A DNA stretch of 18,757 nucleotides from Fusobacteriales bacterium (GCA_031285605.1 JAITVW010000057.1:1-18757), one strand, 5' to 3'; counted from the stretch's first letter, positions 1 through 6,435 are shown. Numbers and translations are program-made. Notes: generated by a model not told the origin, from the sequence alone.

Positions 1-700
1 ATGGTGAATTATAAACTTCAAAGTTGGGATATATAAATTCAATATCCTTTTTCCAGCCTATCAGAATAATTCTCTTCCTCTCCTGTAAAACACCAAAATC
101 AGAAGAATTTAAAATTTTATAGCCAATGTTATATCCGATGTCAGTCATTTCTTTTTTTATTTTTTCAAATATAAGATGTCCGTCAGTATCCTTAGAACTT
201 AACATTCCAAGTACATTTTCAAAAACAAAAATTTTTGGTTTGTATCTGTCAATAAATTTTAAATACTGTTTATACAGATATTTTCTCTCATCACCATTGG
301 TTCCGTTCTTATCCCTTGGTCTGTTTATCAGAGAATAAGCCTGACAGGGAGGACCTCCTATAATAATATCAACTTTTTCTCCTTGTAGCTGACAGTCTAT
401 TTTGGAAAAGATGTCGGCAATTGTATTTTCAGAAATTTCTTCATTAATCACTTTATCAAGTATTTCAGATGGAATAAATGAGTAAAATTCATCCCTGGAT
501 ATTTCTTTTTTCAGATACTTTATATATAGATCAGTAGTATTATTTTCCTGTAAATATTGATATGAAAGTCTTGTTTTTAAAGTTAAGGCTGCATTTGTAT
601 CTTTTTCAATATGAGAAATTATATTGTATCCTGCTCTGTGAAATCCTTCCGAGAGACCTCCCCCACCTGCAAAGACATCGATACAAGTAATTTTTTTCAT
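1..700 (-). CDS. DNA cytosine-5 methyltransferase, 3' end cut by window edge
   Basis: C5-cytosine methyltransferases transfer a methyl group from S-adenosylmethionine to cytosine in a specific DNA sequence. The visible 233 residues read, from the N-terminus: motif I FAGGGGL at residues 10-16 (cofactor binding), motif IV GGPPCQ at 115-120 with catalytic Cys119, motif VI ENV at 161-163, and motif VIII QERKR at 206-210. The C-terminal target-recognition region and motifs IX-X lie outside the window. About 100 residues separate motif I from the PCQ motif, longer than in compact enzymes such as M.HhaI. The start is ATG at 700-698, with a strong GGAGGT ribosome site 5-6 bases upstream. It begins one base after the stop of the small upstream gene, so the two are probably co-transcribed. 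No cognate restriction enzyme is visible, so this may be an orphan protective methylase of a mobile element. The target site cannot be inferred. Confidence 0.93.
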   Translation of the reverse strand, partial: MKKITCIDVFAGGGGLSEGFHRAGYNIISHIEKDTNAALTLKTRLSYQYLQENNTTDLYIKYLKKEISRDEFYSFIPSEILDKVINEEISENTIADIFSKIDCQLQGEKVDIIIGGPPCQAYSLINRPRDKNGTNGDERKYLYKQYLKFIDRYKPKIFVFENVLGMLSSKDTDGHLIFEKIKKEMTDIGYNIGYKILNSSDFGVLQERKRIILIGWKKDIEFIYPNFEVYNSP

Positions 701-701
701 T

Positions 702-968
702 TTAATACCTCCAATTCATTTTACCAGGATTCAAATAATTTATCAATCTAAAAATTATTAACTTATTTTTAATTAATTTGGTTATTACAGTCATAAACGT
801 ATTATTTTTTATAATTATAGAAAAATCTCCTCTGGAAACTTTTCTTGACTTCATAGTTTTTATTAATCTTTCAGTCTCTTCATCCACAATCTTTTTTTCT
901 ATTTCTCCGATATCAATAACTAAAACTCTCTCAATATATCTTAGTATAACATGTTCTGAAATGGTCAC
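702..968 (-). CDS. Small phage-type protein with ISEHVILRYIER motif (open C-terminal part of a decayed gene)
   Basis: This 88-codon frame starts with GTG at 968-966 and ends one base before the methyltransferase start. The N-terminal segment TISEHVILRYIERV resembles a small family of phage and prophage proteins that share an S-x-H-x-x-x-R-Y-x-E-R signature; this is recalled family knowledge, and no biochemical function is known to me. The rest is basic and ends in isoleucine/asparagine-rich sequence. No clear ribosome site precedes the GTG. The same frame stays open a further 15 codons upstream, without a standard start codon, reading KLEGIRSKIADVQEK, and this continues the coiled-coil-like frame of the adjacent remnant (986-1144) after a frameshift. 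It is therefore either a surviving short gene or simply the intact 3' part of a pseudogene. Confidence 0.5.
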   Translation of the reverse strand: MTISEHVILRYIERVLVIDIGEIEKKIVDEETERLIKTMKSRKVSRGDFSIIIKNNTFMTVITKLIKNKLIIFRLINYLNPGKMNWRY

Positions 969-985
969 TTTTTCCTGAACATCCG

Positions 986-1144
986 CTATTTTTGATCTGA
1001 TTCCTTCAAGTTTTTATACTTATTTTCCAAATTTATATCTATTTCAGGTATTATTTTTATAGCCGTATAAATATTCGATTTTCTCTCTTTAAAATCTGAT
1101 AATCCAGTTACAAATTACGGTGACTTGGTAAATTCTATTTTCAT
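986..1144 (-). pseudogene. Decayed 5' part of the phage-type gene
   Basis: From ATG at 1144-1142 the frame reads MKIEFTKSP, hits an in-frame TAA at 1117-1115, and then continues as FVTGLSDFKERKSNIY and further protein-like, helix-forming sequence to a TAG at 988-986. A frame change near position 1005 would carry it into KLEGIRSKIADVQEK and then the ISEHVILRYIER protein at 968-702. One nonsense change plus one frameshift would thus explain a single original protein of about 145 residues. Further upstream (about 1180-1141) is a short frame with IRCKKCNSK. Its CxxC pattern could be a trace of another small zinc-binding phage protein, but it is too short to call. Identification as one gene is inference from frame continuity. 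Confidence 0.45.
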
Positions 1145-1196
1145 TTACTATTACATTTTTTACAACGAATTTTTATTTTATTATAAGAATACATTT

Positions 1197-1622
1197 CTAT
1201 ATCACAGCTTTTACTACTTCTAAAATTATATAAAGAGCGAAAAAAAACAGAAACTTCTTATTTTTACTAACGATTAAATTTGACTTCCCGGACTTTTTTA
1301 CAAAATGTAAGAATATTTCTTTTTTACTCTTTAATTTTTCCGTTTCCTCTGTTTCTTCTTCATTCCCGTAATCATGATAGAACAAGAAGAAAAAGAAACA
1401 AAAAAAGCTTATCCATTGAAGTATATCTAATATCTCCGTTAAATTATACTCTCTGTTAGGATTAAGCAAAACCAACCCTAAAAATACAAATCCTAAAGTT
1501 GCCATTGTAATTATCTCTGTTAATTTTTTAGAAAACTTATTATTCTTCCTGTAAGTTTTGTATAAATAAATCGTGATTATTATATTTAGTGTAGTTAACA
1601 CTGTTATTATTAATATTCTCAT
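1197..1622 (-). CDS. Four-helix integral membrane protein, unknown function
   Basis: This 141-residue protein has hydrophobic segments at about 3-20, 37-53, 66-82 and 123-140. An acidic, Glu-rich loop (84-95) is followed by a Lys-rich stretch (96-122). Four helices with charged internal loops indicate an inner-membrane protein. No known family is recognised. Its ATG overlaps the stop of the 270-residue gene in an ATGA arrangement, so translation is probably coupled and the two products may act together. It is the last gene of the accessory block behind the two cell-wall hydrolases. Possible roles are a membrane partner of the coiled-coil protein or an entry-exclusion-type protein, but nothing in the sequence decides this. 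Confidence 0.75.
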   Translation of the reverse strand: MRILIITVLTTLNIIITIYLYKTYRKNNKFSKKLTEIITMATLGFVFLGLVLLNPNREYNLTEILDILQWISFFCFFFFLFYHDYGNEEETEETEKLKSKKEIFLHFVKKSGKSNLIVSKNKKFLFFFALYIILEVVKAVI

Positions 1623-2431
1623 TCTCCCGCTTCCTTCCTGAATCCAAAGATATTTTCATTTTTTACCTTCGATACTAATATTAAAGGTAATTTTTTACTA
1701 TTAAAATTTTGTTCCGTAAACTTTTTCTCTGCCTGAAAAACCTGAAAAGCCGGATACAATACATTATATATTTTTTGTACTGTATTTAACTGACTTTCAA
1801 AATATTTCTTTGAATTATGTTTATATTCAATATCTATTTTTTTATACCATACATATTTTTCTGATAAATTAAAATACCAATCAAACACCATTGAATAATT
1901 TTCATAGTTTATATCTATCTTTTTACTTACTAAATAATAGAAAGTCATAAAATTTACCTGATTTTTTAATCTATATATCAATTGTGATATATCTTCGCAG
2001 GCTTCTTTAATATCTCTGATTATCTGTTTACTGGCAAATATCATTTTAATTTCATATTCAAGCTCATTCTCTTCTTTTTCTTCCTGTAATCTTTGCTCTT
2101 CCGCAATTCTGACTTCTTCTTCAAGTCTTTTAATTTCTTCTCTATCTTTTTCAGACAATAAAGATTCCTCAGTTTTTTTTACTAATCCTTCAATATCTTC
2201 TTCGCTAACATTTGAAAAATACCAGCTGTATGATTTTTTTTCTTTAGTGATTAACATTAAATCCAGAAATTCTTTTGCCGTTTCTATATCACAATCCTCG
2301 GAATCTAAAATTATTTTATATGTTATTACTTCATCTAATGAGTTATCTCTCTTATAAAGCTGTTTTTCTTTTTTAGACATAGATTCAATTACTTCTGAAA
2401 ATGTTAATTTTACTTCTTCAAATTTTGTCAT
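1619..2431 (-). CDS. Coiled-coil protein of unknown function
   Basis: A 270-residue soluble protein with no signal peptide or membrane segment. Residues about 85-130 form a Glu/Lys-rich heptad-like stretch typical of a coiled coil. It is flanked by an N-terminal domain rich in acidic residues and a C-terminal domain rich in Tyr, Phe and Lys (Tyr clusters around 165-215). No catalytic motif is visible and no family is recognised. The start overlaps the stop of the upstream NlpC/P60 gene by four bases (ATGA), and its stop overlaps the next start in the same way, so three consecutive genes are translationally coupled. This links it to the wall-hydrolase pair and suggests a role in the conjugation apparatus or its regulation (inference). 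Confidence 0.75.
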   Translation of the reverse strand: MTKFEEVKLTFSEVIESMSKKEKQLYKRDNSLDEVITYKIILDSEDCDIETAKEFLDLMLITKEKKSYSWYFSNVSEEDIEGLVKKTEESLLSEKDREEIKRLEEEVRIAEEQRLQEEKEENELEYEIKMIFASKQIIRDIKEACEDISQLIYRLKNQVNFMTFYYLVSKKIDINYENYSMVFDWYFNLSEKYVWYKKIDIEYKHNSKKYFESQLNTVQKIYNVLYPAFQVFQAEKKFTEQNFNSKKLPLILVSKVKNENIFGFRKEAGE

Positions 2432-2982
2432 AAAATCTTTACTCCGTATTCAAATTTTTTTGCATAATAACCACTAAGTTCAGAAATAACCACTTTCTTA
2501 TACCCCGAACTTGCATGAACAAACTGATTATCCCCTATATAAATACCAATATGAGATATACGATTTTTTCCCAGCGTGTCAAAAACAATTAAATCACCGG
2601 CTTTTAACTGTCTGACTGTCGCTTTTTTCCCTGCCTGTGCCTGCTGATAAGATACTCTCGGAAGATCTACATTTAAAGATTTTTTATATACATATTGTAC
2701 ATAAGACGAGCAGTCAAAAGCTCCATTATTACCACTCGCCCCATATATATAGGGAGTTCCTAATTTTGAAAAAGCCACATCTAATATTGCACGTCTCATT
2801 GCCTTTTCTTTATTTGATATAGTTTTTCTTGTTGATATTTTTACTGTAGTACTTACTTTCTGTGCTTCTTCCTGCTGTTCCTGCAATATTTTTTCCTTTT
2901 GTCTTCTAAATGATATTTCACCCTTTGAAAATACTGATGTTGAAAATAACAATACAAAAAATATTATTTTAATTTTTTTCAT
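2428..2982 (-). CDS. Secreted NlpC/P60 family cell-wall endopeptidase
   Basis: NlpC/P60 enzymes are papain-like cysteine peptidases that cut peptide stems of peptidoglycan, usually at the D-Glu to diamino-acid bond. This 184-residue protein has an N-terminal signal peptide (about 1-19, ending SVFS), a short basic/Gln-rich linker (20-60), and the catalytic domain from about 61 to the end. The expected triad is visible: Cys91 in FDCSSYVQY, His144 in SHIGIYIG and His156 in QFVHAS. The start ATG has a GGGGGAG ribosome site. It lies 14 bases inside the end of the SLT transglycosylase gene, so the two wall enzymes are coupled. Together they would supply glycan- and peptide-cutting activities that some conjugation systems carry in one VirB1-like protein. 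It probably acts in the periplasm. Confidence 0.92.
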   Translation of the reverse strand: MKKIKIIFFVLLFSTSVFSKGEISFRRQKEKILQEQQEEAQKVSTTVKISTRKTISNKEKAMRRAILDVAFSKLGTPYIYGASGNNGAFDCSSYVQYVYKKSLNVDLPRVSYQQAQAGKKATVRQLKAGDLIVFDTLGKNRISHIGIYIGDNQFVHASSGYKKVVISELSGYYAKKFEYGVKIL

Positions 2983-3652
2983 TTTCTCCCCCTTCAGCTT
3001 CCGGGATATTTCTTTTAAAAGCTATCTTATTTTTTTGAAATTTTTCCTGTTTAGTTAGTATTTTAACAGGTTTTTTGGTATATTCTGCTTCATCTTTATC
3101 TTCAGTATTAATTGTAATTTTCTTTCCTGTACTCTTTGTATTCCCATAATAAAGGCTCTGTATCTCAGGATATATACTATTTATTTTAGTTATATAATCT
3201 GTTGTTTCCTTTATTTTAAGCCACCGGCTATTTTTTAATCTACCACATCCTGCATTATAGCAAACAAGTGTTTTTACTATATCTCCTGTCTTTTCATAAT
3301 CTCTTTTAAGGTGCATTACTCCACCTTTTATATTTCCTTCTATTGTATTATTTACTTTGAATTCTTTGAAATTGAAAGGCATTAATTGTAATAATCCTTT
3401 TGCTCCTGCTGTAGATACTGTGGAATGCTTAAAATGACTTTCTGTCTTCATGACAGAAAGTACCATGACCGGGTCAAAATCATATTCATTTGAATAATAC
3501 ACTACATTTTTATAAATATGCTGCGCTTCCTCATTTGATAACTTAGGATTATGACTTTTCATATATTGAATTATTTCTTTTTCTGCTGAAAAACTGTTGT
3601 ATATGGATAAAATCAGTATTATTAGAAAAAATCTTACTATTTTATTTTTCAT
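2969..3652 (-). CDS. SLT-type lytic transglycosylase (VirB1-like)
   Basis: Lytic transglycosylases cleave the MurNAc-GlcNAc bond and locally open peptidoglycan for assembly of a secretion channel. The 227-residue protein has a signal peptide or anchor (about 5-23). An SLT/lysozyme-like domain spans about 37-165: catalytic Glu71 in MKTESHF, the GAKGLLQLMP motif at 83-92, the NIKGGVMHL segment near 107-115 and YNAGCG at about 132-137. A Lys/Thr-rich tail of about 60 residues follows. The start has an AGAGGT ribosome site. The gene follows a 57-codon gene by 19 bases, overlaps the NlpC/P60 gene, and lies downstream of the T4SS genes. The role as the VirB1 equivalent of this system is inferred from domain and position. 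Confidence 0.92.
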   Translation of the reverse strand: MKNKIVRFFLIILILSIYNSFSAEKEIIQYMKSHNPKLSNEEAQHIYKNVVYYSNEYDFDPVMVLSVMKTESHFKHSTVSTAGAKGLLQLMPFNFKEFKVNNTIEGNIKGGVMHLKRDYEKTGDIVKTLVCYNAGCGRLKNSRWLKIKETTDYITKINSIYPEIQSLYYGNTKSTGKKITINTEDKDEAEYTKKPVKILTKQEKFQKNKIAFKRNIPEAEGGENEKN

Positions 3653-3671
3653 CTTCTACCTCTTCTCATTA

Positions 3672-3845
3672 TTAATTGATTTTACAAATTTGTAAGTTTT
3701 TATTCTTAAAATATTTATTGACAAAAGACTGATTTCCAATACTATTATAATTGGAATCAATCTTAATATAGTAAAATCCCTGATCTTCATAAATGGAAAC
3801 CGGAACAGTATCCGAAGTTTTAAATAAATATCCGGCCAATTTCAT
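3672..3845 (-). CDS. Small 57-residue protein, unknown
   Basis: ATG at 3845-3843 is preceded by an excellent ribosome site, GTAGGAGGT, six bases upstream, and the frame runs 57 codons to TAA at 3674-3672. The product begins MKLAGYLFKTSDTVPVSIYE and is Tyr/Asn/Lys-rich, with no membrane segment or signal peptide. It looks like a small beta-rich soluble protein, but no family is recognised. It is the first gene of the accessory block and is followed 19 bases later by the SLT transglycosylase. A 10-bp hairpin (3862-3892) ends just upstream of the ribosome site and could influence its translation. The strong ribosome site and clean spacing are the main evidence that it is real. Confidence 0.65.
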   Translation of the reverse strand: MKLAGYLFKTSDTVPVSIYEDQGFYYIKIDSNYNSIGNQSFVNKYFKNKNLQICKIN

Positions 3846-3861
3846 AAAAATACCTCCTACA

Positions 3862-3892
3862 GGCTCTTATTCTTAATGAAATAATAAGAACC
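3862..3892 (-). promoter_or_regulatory. Hairpin directly upstream of the 57-aa gene's ribosome site
   Basis: On the transcribed (minus) strand GGTTCTTATT (3892-3883) can pair with AATAAGAGCC (3871-3862), ten base pairs including one G-U, with an 11-base loop. Two bases later comes the GTAGGAGGT ribosome site of the 57-codon gene. There is no U-tract, so it is not an intrinsic terminator. It may be a translational control or RNA-stability element between the T4SS genes and the accessory block. Confidence 0.4.
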
Positions 3893-3936
3893 TCAATTAT
3901 ATTTATTAGAATTTTGGAATTTATTATATTTTTATT

Positions 3937-4069
3937 TTATGTTATAATCACTTTGAAGCCGTACTCTTTTAATTCACGGGTTCTTTTTAAGGAATATCAC
4001 GCAATAATTCGTAGTTGGCAGCTATTTTTTATTATCTGTGATATTCCTTTTTTCTATTAGTTTTTGCAT
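3937..4069 (-). pseudogene. Frame-disrupted second copy of the leader micro-gene (copy A)
   Basis: ATG at 4069-4067 has a good AAGGAG site seven bases upstream and reads MQKLIEKRNITDNKK before a TAG at 4024-4022. In the -1 frame the sequence continues IAANYELLRDIP, matching the intact gene at 17775-17626, which reads MQKNERSKNRECQNKK followed by IAANYELLRDIL. A second frame change would give KRTRELKEYGFKVIIT to a TAA at 3939-3937. DNA at 3992-4025 and 17664-17697 is identical at 33 of 34 positions, and weaker similarity continues to about 3960 and 17635. Two frame changes make this a decayed copy. Because the first junction is an A6 run before the stop, programmed frameshifting is an alternative. 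Confidence 0.55.
3989..4049. repeat. 12-bp perfect inverted repeat within micro-gene copy A
   Basis: AAGGAATATCAC (3989-4000) and GTGATATTCCTT (4038-4049) are exact reverse complements separated by 37 bases. The corresponding arms at the other copy are GAATATCA (17664-17671) and TGACATTC (17711-17718). On the minus-strand RNA their single difference becomes a G-U pair, so the stem survives. The loop is too long for a typical intrinsic terminator. Confidence 0.6.
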
Positions 4070-4114
4070 GGATTTTCTCCTTAATCGGTACACTTTTCGA
4101 TTGGATAATTGGTT

Positions 4115-4573
4115 TTAAAATAGCGGTATAAGAAAGTACGCTTTATATAATATTTCTTTTTGGCATACCTGCCCGTAGTATCTACTGTCAAAACTATTTA
4201 TTTGTTTTGACAATGTATAGTAACAGCCTTTGTCTATTTTTAAGCTTGGTCTCTCCATATCCAACGGCAGTATTTCCCCGTAGCTTTCTTCATTTACAAA
4301 TATTCTGTTTCTTTTTATTTTCACTCTGTCATTATAATCAGCCACTATTCGCTTCATTGGATATCTTATTTTTCTCACCTTATAATATTTATCATATTTA
4401 TCATCCAAATCAAATATTACAATATCATTTTTCTTTACTTTCTTTGCCGGAATTCTTAAATATATCCCGATCGGCAGACTCGGTTGTATATTTACCACCA
4501 GATAAGGAGAAAGAATTATTATTGATAAAATTACTGTTACATATATTATTATAGTTCTTCGTCTCATCATCAT
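4115..4573 (-). CDS. traF: TraF-type S26 signal peptidase (conjugative pilin maturation)
   Basis: TraF-family S26 peptidases process conjugative pilin; in RP4, TraF trims and cyclizes TrbC. The 152-residue protein has one N-terminal membrane helix (about 7-27), then the family signature QPSLPIGIYLR with likely nucleophile Ser32, and PMKRIVA with likely catalytic Lys74. It also has the C-terminal FDSRYYG box at about 128-134, the region corresponding to the S26 SxDSR-x-xG motif. The size matches the family. The active domain would face the periplasm. ATG overlaps the stop of the NlpC/P60-VirB6 gene (ATGA), so it is coupled to the T4SS operon; two more in-frame ATG codons follow directly, leaving the exact start open by 1-2 residues. 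The presence of a TrbC-like pilin gene at 17623 supports this role. Confidence 0.88.
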   Translation of the reverse strand: MMMRRRTIIIYVTVILSIIILSPYLVVNIQPSLPIGIYLRIPAKKVKKNDIVIFDLDDKYDKYYKVRKIRYPMKRIVADYNDRVKIKRNRIFVNEESYGEILPLDMERPSLKIDKGCYYTLSKQINSFDSRYYGQVCQKEILYKAYFLIPLF

Positions 4574-5988
4574 ACTATCTGTGTTATTCCTCTCAAAATT
4601 TTTCTTAATATGAATGCTACAATTGTAAAATATACTATATATGTAAATACAGCCAGATAATCAGACCCATTTGCATTCATTTTTACCCCGTCAATTATTC
4701 TAAGTGATATTGATATGAATATAATTGAACCAAACATTTGCAGTATTGATTTACAAAAAACGGTAAGCGGATTTGGAATATAATCTTTTAAAAAATCACT
4801 AAACCAAAACGGTAATAATAAAATACTAATACTATTTGCTATAATATAAGTCATTACTACTCTTGTTATCTGGAACACTATATATGCAAATATTGCTGTT
4901 GTGTATAATATTGAACCCATTATTATGGTCATTTTAAACGGACTTAACATTGTCATAGTATTCTGGATAATTTTAAAAAGTATATTAGATGATTCCGAGC
5001 TGAATTCTTTTATTAAAAACTGTATATTTTCAATATATGAAGTCATAATCTGATTAAGTACTTTATAGTTGTCTAAATCACTACCAAAAGCTTTAGCGGC
5101 TATAAAACACATGCTTAAAGCTGTATTATTTATTATTGTATAGTTTTTTATTATAATTATGAAAAAAACAAATTTTAATAAATCAAATTTCATATCTATG
5201 AGTACTGTACTTACACTGTTAAAGCCTGACTTTATACATTTTAGAGTGAAAGTTATTGCAAAAATATATGTCATAATAACTATAAGTGTTGTTTCTAAAT
5301 TTTTTACTCCTTTTGCGAATACATCGGCAAATCTGGCTATTACTTCGTCAAAATCTATTATATAGCCTGAATCGTAATATTTATCAGTATCTTCTGGAGA
5401 ACCAACAGCGGAACCTTCAGGTGTAACAACGGTACCGTCTGTATTAATAGGTTTATAACCGTTATTTACAAGAATTTGTGAAGCACTTGTCGCACCTATA
5501 TAGTGACTATCTGTACATAAATTTTTTATATCATTTTTTACTCCACCTTTAGGATACGGTTTGCTATTTGAGGCATGTGTCATTCTCACTCTACAACTAT
5601 CTATGACTTCTGTTATTATACCAACATGCCCCGTTGTCCCAGAAGAATATGGGGAAAAGTGGGCTATATCCCCAGCTTTTAATCCCTCTGTTCCTTTTCC
5701 TTTTATTATTTTTCCACTTGCCTGATATAGCCCTTTGGCTGTTGCTCCGTAATCAGATTTTTTTCCTGATATTGAAGTCATTCCTACGGCTCCCAATCCA
5801 CGACTTATAAAACTTGAACAATCGTAAGTATTAGCTCCCCAACGATCATTCATATCATACTTAGAACCTATTTTTGAATTAGCCCAACTAATTAAATTTT
5901 GACGAAATTTTGTATCATCATAATTTCCTTTATCTGAAAAACTTAAGCAATTCAATATTATAAATAATAATAAACAAATTTTTTTCAT
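4570..5988 (-). CDS. Fusion of NlpC/P60 peptidase to a VirB6/TrbL-like membrane domain
   Basis: The 472-residue product has a signal peptide (1-18, MKKICLLLF through LSFS) and a papain-like NlpC/P60 domain at about 20-170. Its triad is Cys57 in YDCSSFISRG, His121 in GHVGIITEV and His138 in MTHAS. A linker with Pro, Gly and Asp (about 180-215) follows, then a polytopic region with hydrophobic segments at about 233-252, 271-289, 353-374, 380-397, 416-435 and 444-462. That topology and its place after TrbL suggest a VirB6/TrbL-type inner-membrane channel subunit, with the hydrolase in the periplasm. The start is ATG at 5988-5986 with GGGAG upstream; a TTG at 6012 would also keep the frame open but lacks a good site and would destroy the signal peptide. 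The peptidase call is firm. The VirB6 assignment rests on topology and context. Confidence 0.85.
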   Translation of the reverse strand: MKKICLLLFIILNCLSFSDKGNYDDTKFRQNLISWANSKIGSKYDMNDRWGANTYDCSSFISRGLGAVGMTSISGKKSDYGATAKGLYQASGKIIKGKGTEGLKAGDIAHFSPYSSGTTGHVGIITEVIDSCRVRMTHASNSKPYPKGGVKNDIKNLCTDSHYIGATSASQILVNNGYKPINTDGTVVTPEGSAVGSPEDTDKYYDSGYIIDFDEVIARFADVFAKGVKNLETTLIVIMTYIFAITFTLKCIKSGFNSVSTVLIDMKFDLLKFVFFIIIIKNYTIINNTALSMCFIAAKAFGSDLDNYKVLNQIMTSYIENIQFLIKEFSSESSNILFKIIQNTMTMLSPFKMTIIMGSILYTTAIFAYIVFQITRVVMTYIIANSISILLLPFWFSDFLKDYIPNPLTVFCKSILQMFGSIIFISISLRIIDGVKMNANGSDYLAVFTYIVYFTIVAFILRKILRGITQIV

Positions 5989-5996
5989 TTCTCTCC

Positions 5997-6392
5997 CTAT
6001 TCTATTTTCCAAGATAAGATACTGTCTATATTTAATTTATCATCTAAGAAAACTAAAGCTTTTTTTCTAGTGTCATATGCAAAGTATTGTTTCAAATTTT
6101 TATCAAAGAATACTACTAGTACACCATTTTTAACTTCTTTTATATCATAGAAATTCATTCCTGATTTTCTATCATAGTCTGGTTCTTTCATACATTCTTT
6201 TTCATCATCCCAACATTCATAGCCTAATTGCCATTTTCCTTTAAAAAATCTTATAATATTACTTCCATCTGCACCCTTTACTCTCCAAGTTCCTTTTAAC
6301 TTATCAAGATTACTTTTCCCGTCAGTATTTAACTTTTCCGCCATTACCATCATTCCTAAGAACATAAGCATTAACAAAATAAACTTCTTCAT
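5997..6392 (-). CDS. Small secreted protein of unknown function inside the T4SS operon
   Basis: A 131-residue protein with a clear signal peptide (about 1-18, MKKFILLMLM through VMA) and no membrane helix after it. There is no lipobox cysteine. The mature part starts near KLNTDGKSNLDKLKGTWRV and has alternating aromatic and charged strands (GTWRV, IIRFFKGKW, VLVVFFDK, QYFAYD, ALVFLD). This suggests a small beta-barrel or lipocalin-like fold (inference). Two cysteines (60 and 67, in YECWDDEKEC) could form a disulfide in the periplasm. It sits 43 bases after trbL and 8 bases before the fusion gene. Possible roles are a periplasmic T4SS accessory, an immunity or exclusion protein, or a protector against the neighbouring peptidase domain. 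No family is recognised. Confidence 0.75.
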   Translation of the reverse strand: MKKFILLMLMFLGMMVMAEKLNTDGKSNLDKLKGTWRVKGADGSNIIRFFKGKWQLGYECWDDEKECMKEPDYDRKSGMNFYDIKEVKNGVLVVFFDKNLKQYFAYDTRKKALVFLDDKLNIDSILSWKIE

Positions 6393-6435
6393 GATATCAC
6401 GTCCTCTGTCTATATATTTTTGCTCTAATTTTATG

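Noticed and set aside
3940..3948. Plus-strand extended -10 match TGTTATAAT, repeated at 17830-17838
   Set aside because: No fitting -35, no plus-strand gene downstream, and the first match lies within the micro-gene remnant; coincidence in AT-rich DNA is more likely.
3989..4053. Inverted repeat followed by T-run as a plus-strand intrinsic terminator
   Set aside because: The 37-base loop and AT-rich stem are unlike a terminator, and no plus-strand transcript is expected here.
5988..6012. TTG start for the NlpC/P60-VirB6 fusion that adds eight residues
   Set aside because: The downstream ATG has a proper GGGAG site and gives a normal signal peptide; the TTG would lie inside the preceding gene.
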